Origin: Hydrococcus rivularis NIES-593
GTDB lineage: Bacteria; Cyanobacteriota; Cyanobacteriia; Cyanobacteriales; Microcystaceae
DNA length: 64,000 nt
Direction: 5' to 3'
Assembly: GCF_001904635.1 (NCBI RefSeq)
Contig: NZ_MRCB01000008.1
Location: 62,001 to 126,000 of the forward strand
In this document: piece after piece, positions 18,718 to 28,181 of the stretch
Layout of the letters: each line of letters starts with the position of its first letter
How positions within the stretch are numbered: position 1 is the stretch's first letter
Made by a program: the position numbers and the translations under genes
The notes under the pieces: generated by a model
What the model saw: the letters and a program-made list of their open reading frames with translations, nothing else
Told to the model about the DNA's origin: nothing
The model's database searches: none

Positions 18718-19821
18718 TCAAAGTGAAAATCTGTAAAGCCCATATCGATCGTATCCTATGACGATAGCATAGACCGAAACCCAAAAAATTGCTACGACTG
18801 AAAAAACAATCATTAACTGATGATATTTTTTGGGTATGAGTTCTAAACTAATCAAAATATTAGATATTAAAAGTAATGAATCTGAGATGAAATTTAATCT
18901 AGAAGAAATCCAGAAAAGTCTAAAGGCTTCCAGTGCAAATTGAAAAATTACCATAGTAAAACTAAATAAATAAAAAAGCCAGATTTTACTTCTAAAAAAA
19001 TAGAGCCGATTCCAGACATTTACAGCAATGAAGTATAAAATCATTCCTATAGTAAGCAATCCCATGCTTCCTTCATCTCTCCATCCTGCTTTACCGGAAA
19101 ATGAAGTGTATGCTTGATACTTTGTATAATATAAAGACTCTTGTCCGGTAAGCCCTGAAATTAGCTCATATCCTAATTCAAAATTAGAAGCCAGCACAAA
19201 AACTAAAAGGTAACTGCCTATGACAATCAAGATTTTAGTTATTTTTTTTCTAAAAAAACCACTAATAAATAGTGGAAAGTAAATAGCTGTACTTGAATGA
19301 AATAAGAAACCACAAAGATAGATTACTAATGCTCTAAATGGCTTGTTTTTAAATAAGAAACTCATGCCCCAAAAAATAATAGCAGTTGACAGCAGCTGCC
19401 TTAACAAATACAAATTAAGCTCTCCACCAACTAGGACAAAACCAAAAAAAAAGCTGATTACTATAGCTTTATTTTTGGGAAGAAAAACTTGAAATAAAAA
19501 AGTAACTGCAACCAAAAAAACTATAACAGTAATCCCATGAATTAAAGTTAGTGATAGATTGGCTATTTTAGCCAAATATAATAAGCTTGTATATGCTCCT
19601 TCCATTCCCATGAAAGGCTCAAATCCAAATTGTTGGACTGCCTTGTAAATTTTCTCATAGGTTATGATATCGATACTTTCAAGAGATGAAAGAGAGTATT
19701 TCAATCCAGCTAAACTATAGGCTAACCAGCATACAAGTTTTGATTGAGTAAATACATAACACAAAACAACAATTAAATACAAGCACTCAAATAAGACAAA
19801 TGGAGTTTCTGCTTGAAACAT
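18718..19821 (-). CDS. EpsG-like polysaccharide polymerase, polytopic membrane protein
   Basis: This 367-residue, very hydrophobic protein has about ten membrane helices and belongs to the EpsG/Wzy-like group. The segment YEKIYKAVQQFGFEPFM near residue 58 and the following LRQLLSTAIIFWGMSFLFKNKPF, then LFHSSTAIYFP, match the arrangement EpsG proteins share. It should join repeat units, delivered across the membrane by the flippase encoded at 26.4 kb, into a chain. It is the only polymerase candidate in the cluster. The assignment rests on topology and these motifs; another O-antigen polymerase family is the alternative. Confidence 0.75.
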   Translation of the reverse strand: MFQAETPFVLFECLYLIVVLCYVFTQSKLVCWLAYSLAGLKYSLSSLESIDIITYEKIYKAVQQFGFEPFMGMEGAYTSLLYLAKIANLSLTLIHGITVIVFLVAVTFLFQVFLPKNKAIVISFFFGFVLVGGELNLYLLRQLLSTAIIFWGMSFLFKNKPFRALVIYLCGFLFHSSTAIYFPLFISGFFRKKITKILIVIGSYLLVFVLASNFELGYELISGLTGQESLYYTKYQAYTSFSGKAGWRDEGSMGLLTIGMILYFIAVNVWNRLYFFRSKIWLFYLFSFTMVIFQFALEAFRLFWISSRLNFISDSLLLISNILISLELIPKKYHQLMIVFSVVAIFWVSVYAIVIGYDRYGLYRFSL

Positions 19822-19851
19822 GATTAAGGTTGAATTTGTGAGTTTTTGGGG

Positions 19852-21096
19852 CTACAAAGAAAGCTGACTGAATAAGGATAAATAGCGCTTTGTCTGTAAT
19901 TCTTGACTGAATTCTTGTTCGACTTTCTTGCGAGCGCGATCGCATAAATTTCTCCATCTTTCCCTATCTTCTAACACCCAAGTAATCCCCTTTGCTAGAT
20001 CGCTTACTTCATAAGGTCGAGCCAGGTATCCATTTTGCTTGTGTTCTATCATATCGGACATTCCACCAATCTCAAAAGCAACGCAAGGAGTGCCGCAGGC
20101 TAAAGCTTCCATAACCGTATTGGGTAAATTGTCTTGAAGTGAAGGAGCAACAAAAACATCTGCTGCCGCATAGACTAAGGATAGAGAAATTTCATCGCTT
20201 AATTTTCCTAAGTAGTTAGCCTTAAAACCAAAATTTGGAGGTTCCACGGGTTGGGAAGCGCCAAAACTAACTAGCTCTATTTTCTCTTGCCATTGAGATC
20301 GATCGAGTGTTTGCAAAGCTGGCAATAGTAGATGAAAGCCTTTCCGGCGATCGCTCGTTGCATTAACCGCGCCAAACAGTATGATTTGTTTATCTATAGG
20401 CAATCCCAGCAGATTTTTAGCTAACTGTTTATCAATTGGCTTATATCTTTGGATGTCTAAACCGTTAGGAATCACTTCTATCCGAAAGTTTTGAAACAGA
20501 GAACTCTCTTGAGCGCATTTAGCTAACCAGTTACTAGGCGTGACAATAGCAAGATTACAATTGTTCCAAGCTTTTGCTTTGCGCCGCCAAACCCAACGAG
20601 ATATATCCCATTTCCTAGTGCTACGTAATTGGGGACAAGCACCGCAGGTTTTAGTGTAGCGATCGCAATCACTACTATAGTGACATCCTCCAGTGAAAGG
20701 CCACATATCATGGAGCGTCCAAACAATCGGTTTTTTGAATTTTGCTAGAGTTTCAAGCCGTAGATAGCCTGAGTTAATCCAATGTAAGTTAATAATATCA
20801 GGGTTAATTTGAGCTACTTGAGAAGCAATAGTATCTGGAAACCATTGGAGGGAATAAGTAACGCGCTCGCGCCTAGAATATAATCCTAGAGGCAGGAGAT
20901 CCAAAGAAGGTTTTAATTTAGCCAGTCCTTTTTGGAATTTAGTTGCCGAAGTGATAACAGTCTCTTCGTCACTCAATTTACTTTGTACTAGCATTTGAGA
21001 ATCGATACCAGTTCTTCGCAGTGCTTGATGAAGTCTGTAAGCTGCTTTGGCTGCCCCTCCTTGCCAGTCATAGGTACTTAGAAGTAAAATTTTCAT
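19852..21096 (-). CDS. GT4-family glycosyltransferase
   Basis: This 414-residue GT-B glycosyltransferase of family 4 begins MKILLLSTYDWQGGAAKAAY. It carries a mid-protein HDMWPFTGGCHYSSDC segment with several Cys residues seen in a subgroup of capsule enzymes. Its C-terminal signature is SLQDNLPNTVMEALACGTPC with the E-x7-E-type motif. The start codon overlaps the stop of the upstream methyltransferase gene as ATGA (21093-21096), so the two are translationally coupled. Its base composition is closer to the chromosomal average than the EpsG/GT2 genes downstream, which hints that the cluster was assembled in pieces. Confidence 0.88.
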   Translation of the reverse strand: MKILLLSTYDWQGGAAKAAYRLHQALRRTGIDSQMLVQSKLSDEETVITSATKFQKGLAKLKPSLDLLPLGLYSRRERVTYSLQWFPDTIASQVAQINPDIINLHWINSGYLRLETLAKFKKPIVWTLHDMWPFTGGCHYSSDCDRYTKTCGACPQLRSTRKWDISRWVWRRKAKAWNNCNLAIVTPSNWLAKCAQESSLFQNFRIEVIPNGLDIQRYKPIDKQLAKNLLGLPIDKQIILFGAVNATSDRRKGFHLLLPALQTLDRSQWQEKIELVSFGASQPVEPPNFGFKANYLGKLSDEISLSLVYAAADVFVAPSLQDNLPNTVMEALACGTPCVAFEIGGMSDMIEHKQNGYLARPYEVSDLAKGITWVLEDRERWRNLCDRARKKVEQEFSQELQTKRYLSLFSQLSL

Positions 21097-21917
21097 GGCT
21101 TAATCGCTTCCATAAACAAGGAATCTGGTTTGCGAACTTTGCCATCTACTATATCCAAGTTATAGCTATTAAAATCTAAAATTCTGCTCTCATCAGCACG
21201 ACAAACCCGAATATCTACAAACCCTGCTCGTTCAAGCAATCTTCGTAATGAAAAGCGATCGTACATCCAACGGTGAATTTCACCTGAATTACGAAATAAC
21301 CCTTCTTCTAGTGCCTGTTTGGCTTCACTACCTGCTACTATAGTGACTAAATATTTAGCAATATTGTTTCGCACTTTTTGGATTAGCCAAAATGAATTTT
21401 CCGCTTTCAGTTTCTCCCATAAAGATTTTTTTACTAATTTCCTTGCTACATGGTTTTCTAATTCGTCACCGATCCGAGAGAACACGAAATCTTTGTTGAG
21501 AATATTAGGATTGTCCAAAAAACAAGCCATTTGTCCTCCTCTAAAGCTACGAACTACCTGATCGTAAAGCTCTAGCATCATCCAATCATAGTCTAATTCA
21601 GCTTCCTTAACACCAGCTTCAACCTGCTCTAAAGCTTTTAAGTATTCTCTAACTATCGCTTCAAGATCGGGAACGACAACTCTAATAACACCTTTTGGTT
21701 TAAGGATACGCCAAGACTCAGCTAGCAATTGATTGACTTCTTCTTGTTTGAGGTGTTCGACTACATGAGAACTATAACAAGCATCAAATTCAGCATCAGG
21801 ATAAGTCAACTTTTTTCGGATATCACATACTTGAACCTCTGGTGAAGAAGAGACTAGATCGATATTTACCCAAGCTGGATGAAATACAGTACCACAACCA
21901 ATATTTAATAGTTTCAT
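21093..21917 (-). CDS. SAM-dependent methyltransferase
   Basis: This 274-residue class I methyltransferase shows motif I as LLNIGCGTVFHPAWVNID, then VCDIRKKLTYPDAEFDACYSSHVVEHL (motifs II to IV) and LKPKGVIRVVVPDLE (motif V-like). The LEAIVREYLKALEQ region and the long C-terminal part are seen in relatives within polysaccharide clusters. It probably methylates the growing glycan or its precursor. The stop overlaps the start of the next glycosyltransferase gene by 4 bp, and the HAD gene upstream ends 11 bp before its start, so it sits within a tightly packed operon. Confidence 0.85.
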   Translation of the reverse strand: MKLLNIGCGTVFHPAWVNIDLVSSSPEVQVCDIRKKLTYPDAEFDACYSSHVVEHLKQEEVNQLLAESWRILKPKGVIRVVVPDLEAIVREYLKALEQVEAGVKEAELDYDWMMLELYDQVVRSFRGGQMACFLDNPNILNKDFVFSRIGDELENHVARKLVKKSLWEKLKAENSFWLIQKVRNNIAKYLVTIVAGSEAKQALEEGLFRNSGEIHRWMYDRFSLRRLLERAGFVDIRVCRADESRILDFNSYNLDIVDGKVRKPDSLFMEAIKP

Positions 21918-21928
21918 ATAATAGTAGA

Positions 21929-23917
21929 TTATTTTGATTGAAATTTTATAGCTTTTATATATCTTTTAAACTTCGATTGAATTAAGTATAGTTTTAAAAA
22001 AAAACTGGCTATAGAACCACTGATAAGTGCTGATGCTGGCAGCCAGGCAAAATTACTTTTGTTTTTTCTTAAAATCAATAACTTAATAGCTTCATGGATA
22101 TGATAATAAGGAGCAATTCTATGATAAATAGTTTCGGTTTGATCTTCGGACAATAAAAAACTACCAAATGTTTGTGCTTCTTCAGGAGTTGGATGCTCGA
22201 AAAAAGTAGTCATGAGCAATTCTGATATTCTTAGAAAATAATTAGCTTTGCATAAAGATTTATTTACTTTAAGAGTAAAATTGTCAACCCACTCTTCTAA
22301 AACTCTTTGGTATGTTTCTATTCCCCATTCAATTGCTAATTCATTTTGTTTCGACCTTAAAATTGGCCTGTAACTATCACTACTTTTCTCAAATTTTACT
22401 GTGCTGCCATGATCGGCAGATACTAATACTTCAATTAAACCTCTGTGAGAGCATAGATAATCTCTTTCTAAAGGTCGATCTGGATCGGAAAAATAAGCTA
22501 ATAATCGATCGGTAGGATAAGCTTTTAAACGCTGGGATAAGCCAAAATAAAATCCGCACACACCATCTTCCGGGTACATATCCACAGTTGCAAGTAGGTT
22601 ACTGAGCGATCGCTGAAGCCTTCCATTCCAACCGATATCAACTATCCCAAAAGGTACTCCATCGCCTAATCCTTCTTCACAAAAATAACCAATCGCATTC
22701 AATCTATACTCTTTTGCCCTGGCTACAATGCGATCGCATATTTCAACCTTTTGAAATATGCTTTTTAAAGCTTCTCTTTGGCGCTTGTTTAAGTTTGTAT
22801 TCCAAACCTCTTCTAAAAAGCCATTTTTAACAAGACAATCTTTTATCTCTTCTGGGTTAAGATTAACTCTTTCACAGACTAAATTAACTGATAAAAATAA
22901 TGTTGGATCGAATATCCAGTCTAGTTCTTTTTCTGTAATTTCTTGAATGGCTGGAAAGTGCCATGCTTGCCGAGAACCGTACAAATATCGACAATCAATC
23001 TCATAATTCCAATTATGACAAATAATCTTAGCTATTTTTAGTAAAACTTGACCATCTCTAGCAACGAAATAGAGTCTTTTTCTCCCTAGGCGCTGCGCCT
23101 GTTCTAAACACCAATAAACGAAACCAAACAAGATTGGTGCGATCGCACTTGCTGCTGTATCCCAAATAACTTTTTTGTGTAAGCTATTTTCCTGACATTG
23201 CAGGCGGGTTAACCTACTCGTTCCAGCTAATAGCGAACGGAATTTTAGAGGCACATCTATTGTCTCGGCTACTAGCTTTTCATAACGGTTTAGGTGAGTT
23301 TGAGCGAAATATTTAGTTTGAATACCAAGCTTTTTAGGAACTTTGACATCGGAATATAAATTGTCTCCTATGTGAGTCAACTGATATGGTTTAAGACATT
23401 CTTTATCCAAACATAGCTCAAACAGTTTTCGCGAGGCTTTAGTCAATCCCATTTCTGAGGATAAATACAATCGGTCGCCATCTTCCCAAAGCTGATTTTT
23501 TTGTAGAAAAAGTTCGATTGCCTCTTTAGGAAGATACATATCTGAAATATAAATTATTCTTTCCCGGCATTGATGAAGTTCTTGAATTCTTTTTTTTATT
23601 TCTGGAACAGGACGTAAACTTAAAAGTTCTAAATTTATTTCTTGTTGGATAACTCTGGCAACAGTATCTGGTGACCAATCTAGGTATTCGGCAAGGGGTT
23701 TATATATTTCTTCAATAGTTACTTCTTCTGTCACCGATTTTTTCCTGGCTTGTCTTTCAGCTTCCACTCTCAAATTCATCCAAGCTTCTACTGAAATGGT
23801 AATTAAGTTTTTTCGCTGGAGTTGGTTACCTAATTCCCAAAACAGGTCTGTGGGTTTAGCCCAGATACGAACTAGGACTGTATCAAAAACATCGAACGAA
23901 TGAACTACTGTTTTCAT
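21929..23917 (-). CDS. Two-part HAD-superfamily protein (COG5610-like) of a glycan cluster
   Basis: This 662-residue protein has an N-terminal HAD hydrolase domain (residues 1 to ~210). It shows the nucleophile motif SFDVFDTVL, motif II-like YISDMYLPKE and motif IV GDNLYSDV, so phosphatase or phosphotransferase activity is plausible. The C-terminal 430 residues resemble the second half of COG5610 proteins, with a further HAD-like start YFVARDGQ and a VDIGWNGRLQ motif, but that half's activity is unknown. The last ~40 residues contain a hydrophobic segment. Its start overlaps the upstream methyltransferase stop (ATGA, 23914-23917). Confidence 0.78.
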   Translation of the reverse strand: MKTVVHSFDVFDTVLVRIWAKPTDLFWELGNQLQRKNLITISVEAWMNLRVEAERQARKKSVTEEVTIEEIYKPLAEYLDWSPDTVARVIQQEINLELLSLRPVPEIKKRIQELHQCRERIIYISDMYLPKEAIELFLQKNQLWEDGDRLYLSSEMGLTKASRKLFELCLDKECLKPYQLTHIGDNLYSDVKVPKKLGIQTKYFAQTHLNRYEKLVAETIDVPLKFRSLLAGTSRLTRLQCQENSLHKKVIWDTAASAIAPILFGFVYWCLEQAQRLGRKRLYFVARDGQVLLKIAKIICHNWNYEIDCRYLYGSRQAWHFPAIQEITEKELDWIFDPTLFLSVNLVCERVNLNPEEIKDCLVKNGFLEEVWNTNLNKRQREALKSIFQKVEICDRIVARAKEYRLNAIGYFCEEGLGDGVPFGIVDIGWNGRLQRSLSNLLATVDMYPEDGVCGFYFGLSQRLKAYPTDRLLAYFSDPDRPLERDYLCSHRGLIEVLVSADHGSTVKFEKSSDSYRPILRSKQNELAIEWGIETYQRVLEEWVDNFTLKVNKSLCKANYFLRISELLMTTFFEHPTPEEAQTFGSFLLSEDQTETIYHRIAPYYHIHEAIKLLILRKNKSNFAWLPASALISGSIASFFLKLYLIQSKFKRYIKAIKFQSK

Positions 23918-24660
23918 AAAGTTTTTTGTTTTTCTGCTGTTGCTAAAAGGTTAAGCGACAGAGGAATGTTTTTTCCTTGTTCCCAGCCTAATTCTGCTAT
24001 CATTTCCAATCTTCGGAGACTACGAACTAAAAGAAATAGTAACCAATGAAGAAAGGGTTTAACTTTTATCAAACCTTTAAGGCCAGGATTTTTAAAAAAT
24101 TCAGTCTCATAAATTTCAATTTTCTCAAAACCAGCATTAAATAACAAAAAGTCTAAACTATGTTCTGTAAAGCTAATATGATGAGTCCAGTCAATGTAAC
24201 GCCATCGGCTCGCTAATCCCGAATTGGCATTAGGAACAGTACAAATTAGTTTCCCCCCCGGTTTCAAAGAAGTTTGAATAGCTTTAACAAATTCTAATTG
24301 TTTTTCGTGGGGAATATGCTCGATCACATCCAAGCATAAAATCAATTCATAACTATTGTTTTTTTTGGCTAGATATTCAATAGAATTAGCGACTTTAATA
24401 ACTTTTATTCCTTTCTCAAGACAAGATTTAACTTGTGCGTCATCAATTTCAATTCCTTTTACATCTAAATATCCCATGTCTTGTAATGCTAGTAAGGCAA
24501 ACCCCATGCCGCAGCCAATGTCTAATATAGAAAGATTTCTATCAGCAGGTAGAAATCTGGAAAACATACTTTGATAAAAGGATTTCATACTTTGAGTATG
24601 CTGGGGTGTATCAGAATGCCATTTTAGATAGTGGCGACTATAGTCGAGTTTTTGGTTCAT
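23914..24660 (-). CDS. SAM-dependent methyltransferase (UbiG/methyltransferase-11 type)
   Basis: This 248-residue class I methyltransferase carries a textbook motif I (SILDIGCGMGFALLALQ), motif II VKGIEIDD and motif IV ELILCLDVIEHIPHEKQ, followed by LKPGGKLICTVPNA. Relatives in O-antigen clusters methylate sugars. Both ends overlap neighbours by ATGA: its start overlaps the stop of the upstream HlpA-like gene, and its stop overlaps the HAD gene start. It is therefore the middle of a three-gene translationally coupled block. Which sugar it acts on cannot be inferred. Confidence 0.86.
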   Translation of the reverse strand: MNQKLDYSRHYLKWHSDTPQHTQSMKSFYQSMFSRFLPADRNLSILDIGCGMGFALLALQDMGYLDVKGIEIDDAQVKSCLEKGIKVIKVANSIEYLAKKNNSYELILCLDVIEHIPHEKQLEFVKAIQTSLKPGGKLICTVPNANSGLASRWRYIDWTHHISFTEHSLDFLLFNAGFEKIEIYETEFFKNPGLKGLIKVKPFLHWLLFLLVRSLRRLEMIAELGWEQGKNIPLSLNLLATAEKQKTL

Positions 24661-25550
24661 AATACGGTTTTCCGAATAAATTGTTTAATTTTACTAACTA
24701 AACTAAATTCAGAGTCATTCAGAAAGCTTAAGAATTTTTCATCAAATTCTTGATTGGGAATCATATTCAAAGGTTTTACTAGGGGAAAGTCTAGACCTCG
24801 AACTGGAATATAAGCAAACTTACTCTTGCCTTTTGTGTGAGTAGCATCCGATCTAAAGCCAATATTCATTACTAGATTGGTTTTGGGAATAATAGAAAGA
24901 CTTTGATGGGCTACACAACTAAAAGCCCATTGACCATCCCAAGTATCTACAAGACTATGATAATTATCTTCAAAAACTTGATAAACATTTTGCTGTTGGC
25001 TACCAAAATATTGAAGATCTTCACTATGCTTATATTTTGACCATAACTTCATTTCAATATCATAATGTTGCCATGCCCTTTTCCAGGTTGCCCATCCCCA
25101 AATTGGGACTAATCGAGAGAATAAAAAACTTGATTTCAAATCGCTAATTGGTGTTAGATTAGTTCCAGCAATATGCCAAACTTTTTCTTCGTCTCGATAA
25201 TAATCGAGCAACTCTTCACAAAAGCGGAAAAAAGTAGGATGGGGAAGACAATCATCTTCGAGGATAATTGCTTCTTCAACTTGACTAAACACCCAATCCA
25301 ATCCACTCGATACTCTTCGCCTGCATCCTAAATTACTGTCAGAATAATTAGTCAGAACTTGGCAATCCCAATCAACGCGATCGATAATAGCCCTAGCATC
25401 AGCACATTTTTTCTCATCATCAGGTTTATCTTTACGAGGACCATCTGCGATTACCAGAAGCTTAAATGGTTTTGCCTGGCGAATAGCTTCAAATACTCTC
25501 TTTGTCGTATCTGGTCTATTAAATATCAGGAAGGCGACAGGTGTTCTCAT
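24657..25550 (-). CDS. GT-A-fold glycosyltransferase, HlpA-annotated family
   Basis: This 297-residue protein of the GT-A fold is often annotated as hemolytic protein HlpA or GT2-like. It starts TPVAFLIFNRPDTTKRVFEA and has LVIADGPR in the nucleotide-binding position. A DxD-type metal motif lies in ILEDDCLPHPTFF, and the acceptor segment includes VPIWGWATWKRAW. It probably transfers a sugar in the cytoplasm, and the hemolysin name has no support here. It is cotranslated with the downstream methyltransferase (ATGA overlap). The 45 bp upstream separate it from the FkbM-type gene. Confidence 0.8.
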   Translation of the reverse strand: MRTPVAFLIFNRPDTTKRVFEAIRQAKPFKLLVIADGPRKDKPDDEKKCADARAIIDRVDWDCQVLTNYSDSNLGCRRRVSSGLDWVFSQVEEAIILEDDCLPHPTFFRFCEELLDYYRDEEKVWHIAGTNLTPISDLKSSFLFSRLVPIWGWATWKRAWQHYDIEMKLWSKYKHSEDLQYFGSQQQNVYQVFEDNYHSLVDTWDGQWAFSCVAHQSLSIIPKTNLVMNIGFRSDATHTKGKSKFAYIPVRGLDFPLVKPLNMIPNQEFDEKFLSFLNDSEFSLVSKIKQFIRKTVL

Positions 25551-25595
25551 TGCTAAATTTTGATCAAAAGTAATTAAACTACGATATCCATGTTT

Positions 25596-26417
25596 TTAGA
25601 TATGCAATTTAATTTTTTTATGGATTGCTACTATATTTTGAAAAGCATAAATTTCACAAAAGAGTGGATGGTATTTTTCTAATGGAACTATTCCGTCAGG
25701 AAGCATTCTAAACAATGTATATTCAGACAATATTTCATAAAAATCTTTAAAAAAACTTCTACTAACAACATTCATTTCATTAAACTCAAATTGAATTATT
25801 TCAACAAGATTATTTTTTATTGCTTCATGAAGTCCCTCTAGAACGCCGTATTCATTACCTTCAACATCAATTTTAATAAGATTGATTTTTTTAATATTTT
25901 GCTCTTTGATAAAGCTATCCAAATTAATAATATCTATTTCATGCTCAATAAATTTGCTGCCATGAATGTCTGTTATAACTTCATGAAAAAGAGAAGCATG
26001 CTGCGATCCATTTGATTTCTCGTAATCATATAATTTTAATTTTGCTTTTTCTTTGCCACAGGCTAAATTGAAAGCACAATAATTATGTAATTTTGCATTC
26101 TTTTCTAGAATTTTAAAAGTCTTAGGATGAGGTTCAAAAGCAAAAAGCTGTATATCTGGTCTTATTTTTTTGATTGAATTTGAATACTCTCCTATGTTGG
26201 CTCCTATATCTAGGACAACTGCATTCTTGTCAAGATTTTTTACAACTGTTGCTAGAAAATTATACTCTCCACTAACTCGCTTGTTTTCATAATTTAAAAT
26301 ACCTAAACCATTTAAGCTTAGTTGATATAGAATTTTATTTAAACGATAGAATTTTTTTCTTGCAAACACCCATCTTAATAAAATCCAAATTTTTTGTTTA
26401 ATTTTACTTTTCAACAT
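25596..26417 (-). CDS. FkbM-family methyltransferase
   Basis: This 273-residue protein has the FkbM methyltransferase fold. Motif I is VVLDIGANIGEYSNSI, motif II is FAFEPHPKTFKILEKN, and the family's conserved INLIKIDVEGNEYGVLEG and VEIIQFEFNE follow. FkbM enzymes O-methylate hydroxyl groups, often on polyketides or surface glycans. The N-terminal ~50 residues are basic and probably contact the membrane or substrate. It is the second gene of the leftward operon, 12 bp after the flippase gene, and is notably AT-rich. Confidence 0.87.
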   Translation of the reverse strand: MLKSKIKQKIWILLRWVFARKKFYRLNKILYQLSLNGLGILNYENKRVSGEYNFLATVVKNLDKNAVVLDIGANIGEYSNSIKKIRPDIQLFAFEPHPKTFKILEKNAKLHNYCAFNLACGKEKAKLKLYDYEKSNGSQHASLFHEVITDIHGSKFIEHEIDIINLDSFIKEQNIKKINLIKIDVEGNEYGVLEGLHEAIKNNLVEIIQFEFNEMNVVSRSFFKDFYEILSEYTLFRMLPDGIVPLEKYHPLFCEIYAFQNIVAIHKKIKLHI

Positions 26418-26429
26418 AATGACATTTTT

Positions 26430-27785
26430 TTATACTATATATTTTTTTAACTGACTGAGGTAGGTTAAATTTTTAGAGATTCGTAGCGGCACAAATAAAG
26501 CCTTAGTTAGCATCCAGCCAGTTTTAAAGGTAAAAGGACAAATAAGACACAAGACATGAGAAGCAATGGCATAAGATATGATGGTTGCTATTGCTGCTCC
26601 CACACCACCATAAGATGGGATTAATAAAAAATTTAATACGATATTAGTTCCAGCTCCCAATGATGTTGATATAGCGCTAAACTTCGTCAAGTTTTCTGCC
26701 ATCCACCATTGGCTAACAGCAACACCTAAAAATACAAACGGTCCCGCCCAGATGTGCAAAGATAAAATCTCTCCTGCTCTTCTGTAAGGCTCGCCTAACA
26801 AGGTAGTCATCAAAATTTCTGAGCCAAATGTCATCGGTATTGCCACCAATAATGAAATCCATGCCATTAAATCGTATAGTTGTTGTAATTTAAAATAATA
26901 TTCGTGCTGACTTCTGATTTTTGCCCGAAGAATTGCTGGAAATACAGAAGAGCAAATCACCATTGGAATAAAATACCAAACTTCTGATAATCTCACTGCT
27001 GCTGCATAATTCCCCACCTCTTCATTGCTTGTTATATTACCTAGCATTACTTGATCGATTTTCATATAAAGAGCAATCGTTAGACCGGAAAAGATAAGCG
27101 GCCATGAATCTTTAAGCATTTCTATAGCTTTTGACCAGTTGAATTTCCAGCTTAAAATCGATCGATCGCTCTTTGTATAAATCCAAATCATCCCAATTGC
27201 CTTTAAGATAACATCTGCCAAAATCAACCAAACAAATGCTATCAAAGGAAGTCCAAGTACGATAAATAATATCCGAGCTAATGAACTTAAAATTAGTTGA
27301 AAGCTTCTCGTTATTGCGATTGCACCTGACTTGACTTTTGACTGAAACCAATAATCAATCGCATCAAAAGAACTAAATAATAATCCAACAGCAATAATGA
27401 GAATTATCCAACGAAGTTGAGAATCATGGTTGAAAGTGAAGGCAGCACAGCCAACCAAGACAATCGTCACTGAACTACCAATAAGCTTCAGTACAAAAGC
27501 CGTACCTAATATTTCTTGAGTTGACTCTTCTTTTTGGACTAAATTGCGGATTACGATTCCATCCAACCCTAACTTAGCAATTGCCTCAAATAAACTCACA
27601 AAGCTAACACCGTAACTGAGTTTGCCGAAGCTTTCCGTTCCAAGATATCGGATCGTATAAACCCCCACAAATAAAGACATTACCATCGTAAAGATTTTTT
27701 CTACCGATAGCCATCCTATATTCCCAATCACCTTGCGTAACTCAGGGCTAAGCTTTTGATTGACCTGAGCCAATTTTTTAAACAT
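26430..27785 (-). CDS. Wzx-type oligosaccharide flippase
   Basis: This is a polytopic protein of about 451 residues with 12 to 14 hydrophobic helices, of the polysaccharide biosynthesis (MOP/PST) family. It begins with the characteristic GWLSVEKIFTMVMSLFVGVYTIRYLG helix with its Arg-Tyr-Leu-Gly end and carries the internal VMLGNITSNEEVGNYAAAVRLSE segment typical of Wzx. It should move lipid-linked repeat units across the inner membrane to the EpsG-like polymerase. It is the first gene of the run. I chose the ATG at 27785; a GTG one codon upstream is possible. Confidence 0.88.
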   Translation of the reverse strand: MFKKLAQVNQKLSPELRKVIGNIGWLSVEKIFTMVMSLFVGVYTIRYLGTESFGKLSYGVSFVSLFEAIAKLGLDGIVIRNLVQKEESTQEILGTAFVLKLIGSSVTIVLVGCAAFTFNHDSQLRWIILIIAVGLLFSSFDAIDYWFQSKVKSGAIAITRSFQLILSSLARILFIVLGLPLIAFVWLILADVILKAIGMIWIYTKSDRSILSWKFNWSKAIEMLKDSWPLIFSGLTIALYMKIDQVMLGNITSNEEVGNYAAAVRLSEVWYFIPMVICSSVFPAILRAKIRSQHEYYFKLQQLYDLMAWISLLVAIPMTFGSEILMTTLLGEPYRRAGEILSLHIWAGPFVFLGVAVSQWWMAENLTKFSAISTSLGAGTNIVLNFLLIPSYGGVGAAIATIISYAIASHVLCLICPFTFKTGWMLTKALFVPLRISKNLTYLSQLKKYIV

Positions 27786-28181
27786 CACACTTTGCTACAG
27801 CTACCATCAGTCTCGCTAATTCTAATTCTTGTTACTAGCAGAGAGTATATTTGCATAGCATTATGTCTGTCAAGATTGAATGACTTTTATTAAAAATTAA
27901 CAGATTAGCTGATAACACACTTTGTTCCGAACCTTTCCATATTGACGTAATGGAATCCAGGACGACGCAACAAATCCGCTAGCGCGATCGATCGCAATCC
28001 TAAAAAACTACCTAACTCATTCAACTGAAAGACCTAATACTACTGCTATTTGTTTCACGCTTAATTCCAATTTTGGCTTGGTTGCATTAGGGCATTCGCC
28101 GAATACGAGATAATAAAAACAACCCCCCAGGGGGAACTAGGGGACAGGCACAATTCTTGACCTAATTGAAGTGTAACTCTC
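27786..28181. other. Intergenic region upstream of the glycan operon
   Basis: This 396-bp stretch has no credible gene. It must hold the promoter of the leftward glycan operon and one for the small rightward gene at 28182, but I see no convincing -10/-35 pair. A Gly/Cys-rich palindromic patch (CCCCCCAGGGGG near 28122) and HIP1-like clusters near 27985 are the only structure. Confidence 0.5.

Noticed and set aside
24657-25550. Hemolysin function suggested by the HlpA name of relatives
   Set aside because: The sequence has a GT-A fold with a DxD-type motif and a glycan-operon position; nothing indicates a toxin.
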